From the NCBI GenBank assembly GCA_028564705.1, contig JAPXFQ010000065.1:1116001-1180000 (forward strand): 64,000 nt of DNA, in the 5' to 3' direction. Shown one piece after another: positions 57,699 to 64,000 of this stretch. This stretch comes from Apricaphanius iberus (lineage: Eukaryota > Chordata > Actinopteri > Cyprinodontiformes > Aphaniidae). The notes under the pieces are model-generated. The model saw nothing but the letters and a program-made list of their open reading frames with translations. It ran no database searches and was not told the origin of the DNA. Position 1 is the stretch's first letter. Each line of letters begins with the position of its first letter. The position numbers and the translations under genes were made by a program.

Positions 57699-60600
57699 GT
57701 ACTGGACTCCATTTCATGATTGTTTCATCATTGCAGCGGTAATCAAATAAATGTAGTCTGCTATTCACAGTCTTTACCTGTATTTGTTCGGAAATCCATT
57801 CCAGACTGATGGGTAATTTTGAGGACAAACGCATAATCAGGATGGGACTTTTGTTGTTTTGTTTTATGTGCTTGGTTATGAGGCCTACTGGGAGACTGTC
57901 TTCATTTTCCTCTACCTTTTTCTACCTTTTAACAGGCCTCCATTAGGTATGCTGTTTCTTAAAAAAAAAACAAAAAAAAACTACAACACCAAATCAGAAA
58001 AACGTTTAGACAGTATGGTAAATTAAAATCAGTTCTTTGTTCAATGATCTTTGACGTGTATTACATTTAAAACAATAAAGCGGCACATTACATAATGTGT
58101 TCCTCAGCTATTTTATTTTTTCAAAATAAACACCCATTCCAATTTTGGTTCTTGTAACACATTTAAAAAAAAAGTTGGAACAGTAAAGCATTTGTCACTT
58201 TGTAATTTTGCCATTGCTTTAACATTAAGACATTTAAGACATTTATGCAGTGTAATCGATCATTTGTGGATGTCATTTTGTCCATCCTGTAAATAAGTCT
58301 TAAGGTGGGCCACAGTACGGGGTCTGTGTTGTATTTTGCTCTTGAAACTGCGGCACACAATCCCTAGTGGAGACAGGTGGGGACTGCAGGCAGGCCAGTC
58401 AAGTACCGTACTCTCTTCCTTCATTTCTCCCTAAAAGAACTTCTGAAATACTGATTCATCTGACCACAGTACATGTTTTCACTGTGTAATGGTCCATCCC
58501 AGATCCCTCTGAGCCCAGAGAGGTTGACAGGGCTACTGGACAATGTTAACATAGGGCTTCCTGTTGGTTAGGGATGCACCGATACTGGTTTTGGGTATCG
58601 GCCCCGATACTGCCTAATGTTTCGGTATCGGTATCGGTTAAATTTAACCGATACCATGAACCGATACTCAAAATGGGGAAAATCTGCAACAAATTCACCA
58701 AAAAAGCTTAATTTTTCACTTGAAATGTTATTTTTGTGGTAATTTTATATTTTACATCTGTTATTTTGTCTCAGTTATGTTTAGTTTGTAAAGTCTGGTG
58801 CCTTTAGTCTCTTCAAGAAAGGCACCAGAAGTTATACAGTTAATTAATTCAACAATATGTGGCAAGCTACACAACGAGGGCCCAGGCGGGATTCGATCCA
58901 ATGACTCCCAGGTGAAGGTAATGTGTGTTAACCAGTCAGCCAAAGGGATATCCCTGTGGCCAAGCAGCCAGGGCACATGATCTATCGGAGCCATAGTGAC
59001 AGGACCTCCATACTGTCACAAATCGTATCGGATCGGTATCGGGTAGCGACAGATACACAAAATCAAGCCATCGGTATCGGGACCAAAAAAGTTGGATCGG
59101 TGCATCCCTACTGTTGGTATTGTAAAGTTTGAACTGGCATTTGTGGTACGTAACAACATATTGTGGTACTTGACAAAGGTAGTTCTGAGTGCGGTGATAT
59201 CGCTTATAGAAGAAGACTTGATGCAGTGGGATCGGAGATCACGGTTGTTCAGCTTAGGCTTGTGCACTTATCCTTTACGCACTGAAAATCCTCAGGATTC
59301 CTTGAATCTTTTAATGATATTATGGCTGTCGAAGGTGGAATGTCCAAATCTCTTCCTATCTGTCGTTGAGGAACATTGTTTTTAAACATTTCAATAATTT
59401 TCTCCCGTATTTGTTAGCAAACTGGTGATCCTCGGCCCATCTTTGCTCCTAAAGTAGTAGACTTTTCTTGGATATGCTGCTTTTGTACCAGCTCATGATT
59501 ACAATCGCTTGTTAACATCCTCTATTTCAAATGACATAATTATTTAACCAGTTTAACTGATTACTAACCCTACATTGTTCCTGTCCCAAACGTTTTTTTG
59601 GAATGTGTTGCATATCTAAATGACAGGAAAGGAAATATATTTACAGATGAAATGAAGTTGAAGAGAAAAAAAAAATGTCTCCAATGAAATACAAGTCCAA
59701 GTACATTTAGAAATCACTAATTTCTGAATTTATTAGCATTTTCCATTATGTCCCAACGTTTTCTGATTTGGGTTTGTACAGAAAAAGCTCTAAGTCAGTG
59801 ATTTTTGAAAACCGTTACGTATCCCATAACTCATATCCATGTTAGTTTGTGTCAGTGACTGTAGCTTTAAAGCTTCTTTCTGCTATGTCCAAAGTGCGGC
59901 CCCGGGGGCCATTTACGGCCCTTGGACTGATTTGCACGACCCTTGACCACCATTTGAGATCGGTACATCCTGCAGTCGGCATCACAACACAAATGTTTGA
60001 TGCTGATGGAGACTTTATTCTATAATGCTATCATTCTTGTTGACAAATTTTAAATGATTAGAAAATGATCCATGGCACAAAATTAATTATTCATCTTTCA
60101 ACAGTCATATTTTTTTGCTTTCTTTTTCATTTGCAAAAGCAGACGTAGAGACGACTACACATTGCTCAAAATGACGCATATTTAAAAAAAATTTTTGACC
60201 CAAACCCTTTTTTTTCCTGCTGAGAAAAAACAGATTTTCCTTTAAAATCAGCCTCTCTGAAATATTTGAAAATGGTATTTCTTTTAAATAGGCAAATATT
60301 TTAATTCCTGTGTTTTGAATCTACAATCCTTTAAAAATCTCTTTTCAACAAGAAATCCTACTTCATTTGTTACATTAAAGTATTACGTTTAATTTATTGT
60401 TAAGCAGTTTAACAAATCTTATTTTTGTGGCCCATGGGCACTTTCGACTTGATGATTTTGGCCCTTGTAGCAAAAAGTTTGGACATCCCCGATCTAAAAG
60501 ATGCCGCCCTGTCCGTGCAGGCTGCAGAGACGGAGCTGCCGCTGTGTTCACTCCAGCATCCGCGGCTACAACCACGAGGAGATCAGAGAGAAGCTGCGGG

Positions 60601-63600
60601 CCTTTCCTGGAGGCTCCGTCGACCTGCTGAAGCGAGACTGCGGTATCGCCGTGCTGACCGTCAACAACCCCGCTCGCATGAACGCTTTCTCCGGTATGGC
60701 CGCGTTCGAGACGCTCCTTGCGCTGTTGCGGATTGGGCGTCTGGTGTTCTGAGCGTGTTCCACCCCCCCGGCAGGCAGCATGATGGTGGATCTGGAAGAG
60801 AGGGTGAGCCAGCTGGAGAACTGGACGGAAGGCAAAGGCCTCATCGTTCGGGGGGCTGCCGAGACCTTCTGCTCTGGATCCGACCTCAACGCAGTCCGAG
60901 CGCTTTCCGACCCCCAGGTATTTCTGACGGCTGTTGTCTTTCAGGCTGCTCTATCTGAGCTCTTTGGAATCATCTACAGGAGTTCTTTCTGTTGTTATAG
61001 GATGGAATGAAAATGTGCTCGTTCATGCAGGATGCTCTCACTCGACTGCTCCGGTAAACATTCATGTTTTCCTCTTATTTACTTTGCCAACAACATATTG
61101 GGCCATATTACAGCATATAAAAGATTTACATGGCAAGTAGCATTTACCACTTTTTTCCAACCGATACAATACAGATCCTTGGATCCGAGTGCTTACCGAT
61201 ACAGAGTACCAGTTCTGCTACTTCTACAACACAAAAAATGCAATGAATAACAAATGAGGGAGAATTAGATTTAAAAAAAATATGTTCAAGGTAAAAATAA
61301 TTTCCACATTCTACGTACATCTATCGTCACATCCCTAAATTACACCCTTTGGATTTCTTCACATTTCATCATATTACAACCAAAAACATTAGCACTCCCC
61401 CCCCCCCCCCCCCCCCCAATTCCATTTAAATGCTGTGTGTGGATAAAAATAACTTTGCACACACTGTAACCCCTGAAAACCCCCATCGCCTCAGCGATGC
61501 CTGGTGGTGGCAGCAGCATCGTGCTGTGGGGATGCTGTTCTTCACTGCACGCTTTATAACCATAGACCGTATATATAAATAGACAGACCCTCGTTGACGT
61601 CACCCATAGGTTTCTGAAGAGCAAAAATGAAGCCAACTGGGCGGTTCCCACCGCCGCCATCTTGTCCGCGTCACTCTCAGAAACTCAAAAAAGCCGGATC
61701 TAGCTGTCTCCCGGTCTGGATGCTGCGGTTTATCGGTCCTGCTGACTTTGCTGCTCTATTGCTACCCGACCGGTTGCCACCTCCAACTTGCGTGTAGAAA
61801 GAAATAAAAACTCCGACCAGAACAGCATTCCTCTCGGCCACCTGACAGAACCCCCCCACAGCTGGTGTAGCATCGGCGGGTATAAAGCCTCCCCCCAAAG
61901 CAAAAACTTCTTGGATGGTCTGTTACTGTAAAATGACTACCTAAAATTGTTTTTTGAACCTGGCTGTAAAAATGTTTATTTTTGCTGTAAAGTTGGCCTT
62001 TTTAACATGGGAGTCAATGAGAATTTGCTCCTTTTTGGAGCCAGCCCCCAGTGGATAAAGGAGGAACTGCAAATTCTGCGGGTGGAGTTTGCCCCTTGTT
62101 TCTAACGGGTGTGCTGTCCTCAGCGCAGGCTGCCTCTGGTGTCCGTTGCTCTGGTTGAGGGGAGAGCGCTGGGAGGAGGCGCAGAACTCACCACCGCCTG
62201 TGATTTCAGGTAACGAGCTTACGCTTTTAGTTTATGTCAAGCATATCAGAGAAAATGCACTTTTGGTTAAAACGAGACGCATAGTTTAAAAACACTAATA
62301 ATGGCAAACATTCAAATATACATCATAGTTTTCTTTGACATAAATATGCCCATGTCCCCTTACTTAATTTTTGGTCCCTCTTAAATGTTTTCAGATCATC
62401 AAACATATTTGAATGTCTTTCAAAGATAACATGAGTAAATACTTAAAAGGTCTTATTTTATGATTTTTATCTATTAAAAAAAAAAACATTGAAAAAAAAA
62501 ATGTCCATACTAATCTGGACCTGAATTCTATTCAATTCATAAGTACTATTAATCCTAGAGGTAAAAATAAATGTTTTAACTCATATTATACAATTCTCTT
62601 CAAAATTGTTGTTGATGCTGATAGCTTTGGGGAAGAAAGATCTCTTGCGGCTGTCAGTTTTACAGCGGCTCTGTAGAAGCTTGTGACTGAAGACACCCTG
62701 GGGCTAAAAACATTTAAATGCTGTGAATACGGTGAGTTTTTAACATCACCGCGGGGGAATTTTAGCCCACCTTTTTGCCTAAATTGGTTTAATCGACATT
62801 TGAGGGTTTTCGAGCATGAGTCGTTTGTTGAAGTTCATGCCGCAGCATCTCCGTGTTAAGTCCAGACTTTGATTAGGCCCGTACAAAACCCGCTGTCCGT
62901 TAGGGTCAGCCCAGAATGGTGTGGTTGTCTTGGTAATGGTTTTGTAGCACTTCGTCATCCATTCCTGTGTATCCATAGAAGAGGGTTGCTTTTAGAGATC
63001 TTTTAGCCTGCTTCATGACGTCAGGCAGGTTCTGTTTAACTGGTTTCATCATTCTTATAGTTGATCAGTAATCGGGCCTGAATTTGACTATTGCAGTTGA
63101 ACTGGAAAAAGCTAATCCCATTATTCACTTGGGGCCAGGATTGTTTTCGCTGCTTTAATTCTTTTAATACATTAAATCATCAGTCAATAGCTATAGTTTT
63201 GTTTTACTCTGGTGTTAGAATAAAATGTGCTTATCAGTCTGAAACATTTCAATATGACACAAAAATAGAAGAAATATGTTTGTGTTTTTTTTTATCATGG
63301 AAGTGTAACCATCACTGTGACATCCATCTCTTTTCTACCAGATTAATGACATCGGGCAGCGTGATCCAGTTTGTCCATAAACACATGGGTCTGGTCCCGG
63401 GCTGGGGCGGCGCTGCTAGACTCGTCCGCACCGTCGGAAGCCAGAACGCGCTCAAGCTGCTCGGCGGCGCTTTGAAAGTGGACCCTGAGCTCGGCCTGCA
63501 CGTCGGACTGGCAGATGGAGTCCTGGATGCCAATGGTGGAGGCCCCCCTCCCCTGCAGCAGGCTGAAAACTGGCTCGGCCGCTACACCACGGGGCCAGTC

Positions 63601-63750
63601 CCTGTTATCCAGGCGGTGAAGAAAGTAGTGCTGGCAGGGAGAGAGCTCCCCCTCTCTGATGCTCTGAGGACAGAGCAGGACGTGTTTGGAACAGTGTGGG
63701 GCGCTCCAGCCAATCTGCAAGCCTTGGCCAACAAGTCCAAGCACAAATAA
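57634..63750 (+). CDS. echdc1: Ethylmalonyl-CoA decarboxylase
   Basis: Crotonase-family enzyme that decarboxylates ethylmalonyl-CoA (and more slowly methylmalonyl-CoA) formed as side products of acetyl-CoA or propionyl-CoA carboxylase, a metabolite-repair step in the cytosol. Six coding exons: 57634-57698, 60521-60693, 60775-60917, 61001-61053, 62129-62209, 63342-63750. All GT-AG with phases 2,1,0,2,2; 307 aa, the length I recall for human ECHDC1. Landmarks: FPGGSVDLL, NNPARMNAFSG (70-80), TEGKGLIVRG, SGSDLNAVRAL (oxyanion-hole region), GRALGGGAELTTACDFR (156-172, the crotonase glycine-rich catalytic segment), FVHKHMGLVPGWGGAARLV (exon 6), and a C-terminal GTVWGAPANLQALA. Exon 1 was chosen because its ATG, its phase-2 donor and exon 2 fit exactly. 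The N-terminal ~40 residues are basic and poorly conserved. Confidence 0.95.
58569..59110. mobile_element. hAT MITE with perfect 8-bp target duplication, nested in Tc1
   Basis: Ends tagggatgcaccgatac and (reversed) tagggatgcaccgatcc. Flanks ctgttggt at 58561-58568 and 59111-59118 are identical. Length 542 bp including a 167-bp secondary insert. Same family as 25963-26586 and 39565-39783. Confidence 0.9.
58858..59024 (-). mobile_element. tRNA-like sequence (tRNA-derived SINE or tRNA pseudogene)
   Basis: Absent from the corresponding site of the related fragment at 39.7 kb, so it is an insertion of about 167 bp. On the minus strand it carries an A-box-like TTTGGCTGACTGGTTAACAC and, about 32 bp downstream, a B-box-like GGATCGAATCC (consensus GGTTCGANTCC). 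These are the two halves of a pol III promoter. The parent tRNA could not be named. Confidence 0.55.
59880..60491. mobile_element. hAT-like MITE abutting echdc1 exon 2
   Basis: The left region 'tgtccaaagtgcggccccgg' and right region 'gcaaaaagtttggacatccc' have inverted ends (tgtccaaa/tttggaca). It is the usual 'gcggccc...' MITE of fish. The right edge lies about 30 bp from exon 2. Flanking 8-mers do not match, so the edges are approximate. Confidence 0.6.
61330..61560 (+). mobile_element. Tc1/mariner deletion derivative in echdc1 intron 4
   Basis: Terminal sequence ('ttcacatttcatcatattac') is followed after a C-run by transposase sequence 'ggtggtggcagcagcatcgt' and 'gctgtggggatgctgttctt'; the parts between are missing. 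Confidence 0.55.
61397..61417. repeat. Poly-C run
   Basis: 21 C in a row inside the Tc1 fragment of echdc1 intron 4. Confidence 0.95.
61560..62100. mobile_element. Unclassified common fish repeat in echdc1 intron 4
   Basis: The sequence from 'catagaccgtatatataaat' through 'ccggttgccacctccaactt', 'aaaactccgaccagaacagc', 'aacctggctgtaaaaatg' and 'acatgggagtcaatgagaat' matches a dispersed repeat I recall from many teleost genomes. Its class is not known to me. It ends within 30 bp of exon 5. Confidence 0.5.
62210..63341. other. echdc1 intron 5, nothing certain
   Basis: AT-rich; a stretch at 62600-62900 may be repeat-derived but was not recognised. No exon candidate inside. Confidence 0.5.
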
Positions 63751-64000
63751 CTTGGCCACGGTGTGCTGAGGCTTGTCCAGATAATGTAACTGTGACGTGT
63801 GTTGTTCTGGGTCAGAACTGGTCACTTACTTTAGCAGAGGCTGACTGATGTTTGTTACTAAACTTTGGATTGAAACCACTTTAGGTACGTACATGTTTAA
63901 ATAGTTAATACAGATGGAAAAATTTTGACTTTTTTTAAAAAGTATACCCAGCTCACAGATGGTGAACAGTCAATTAGTGTCACACAGGGGCATCGACTGC

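Larger units (their letters stand above)
57983..59778 (-). mobile_element. Tc1-type relic (family B) in echdc1 intron 1
   Basis: Inverted ends: left caccaaatcagaaaaacgtt, right (reversed) acccaaatcagaaaacgttg. Minus-strand body landmarks: PKLNNRDLRSHCIKSS (about 59210-59260), a 'gaggaacattg' region near 59370, and 'gggtctgtgttgtattttgc' (58320). The frame is broken and interrupted by the element at 58569-59110. Confidence 0.7.

Noticed and set aside
60501..60520. ATG at 60501 as the echdc1 start
   Set aside because: It lies in the acceptor region beside a MITE. Exon 57634-57698 supplies a start, matches the phase exactly and yields 307 aa.

Overview
This window is vertebrate nuclear DNA, almost certainly from a percomorph-type teleost fish. 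The genes are split by GT-AG introns, and the spaces between exons are full of relics of fish-type transposons (Tc1/mariner, hAT-like MITEs, L2-type LINEs). There is no prokaryotic gene organisation. Four protein-coding genes, all on the + strand, could be rebuilt exon by exon with matching splice phases.

Layout. (1) 954-4457: exons 2-6 of a very-long-chain fatty acid elongase (elovl4, b-type tail); exon 1 lies upstream of the window. Its likely 3'UTR runs to about 5995. (2) About 6.0-17.8 kb: gene-poor DNA with two L2-type LINE fragments, nested Tc1 and MITE insertions and microsatellites. (3) 19136-26994: a complete 10-exon soga3/mtcl3 gene (842 aa, coiled coils plus a C-terminal hydrophobic tail exon). 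(4) 31225-47607: a complete 7-exon orthologue of human KIAA0408 (1152 aa). (5) 47.6-57.6 kb: 3'UTR and repeat-rich spacer. (6) 57634-63750: a complete 6-exon echdc1 (ethylmalonyl-CoA decarboxylase, 307 aa, the length I recall for the human protein).

The order soga3 - KIAA0408 - echdc1 matches human 6q22.33 as I remember it, which supports the gene calls; elovl4 beside them is a further linkage. soga3 and the KIAA0408 orthologue look like the N- and C-terminal halves of one MTCL/SOGA-type protein. The last shared donor of soga3 and the acceptors of the downstream gene are all phase 0, so an in-frame readthrough transcript is possible. echdc1 acts in acyl-CoA metabolite repair and elovl4 in very-long-chain fatty acid synthesis; nothing in the sequence shows that they are co-regulated.

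No clearly new biological system is visible. The most interesting signals are the split/readthrough MTCL locus, two copies of a foldback element whose spacers are inverted relative to each other, a three-level nest of elements (tRNA-like sequence in a hAT MITE in a Tc1 relic) inside echdc1 intron 1, a soga3 intron made almost wholly of one MITE, and a degenerate 129-bp tandem repeat in an elovl4 intron. Family names for repeats rest on remembered consensus patterns, not on a search.
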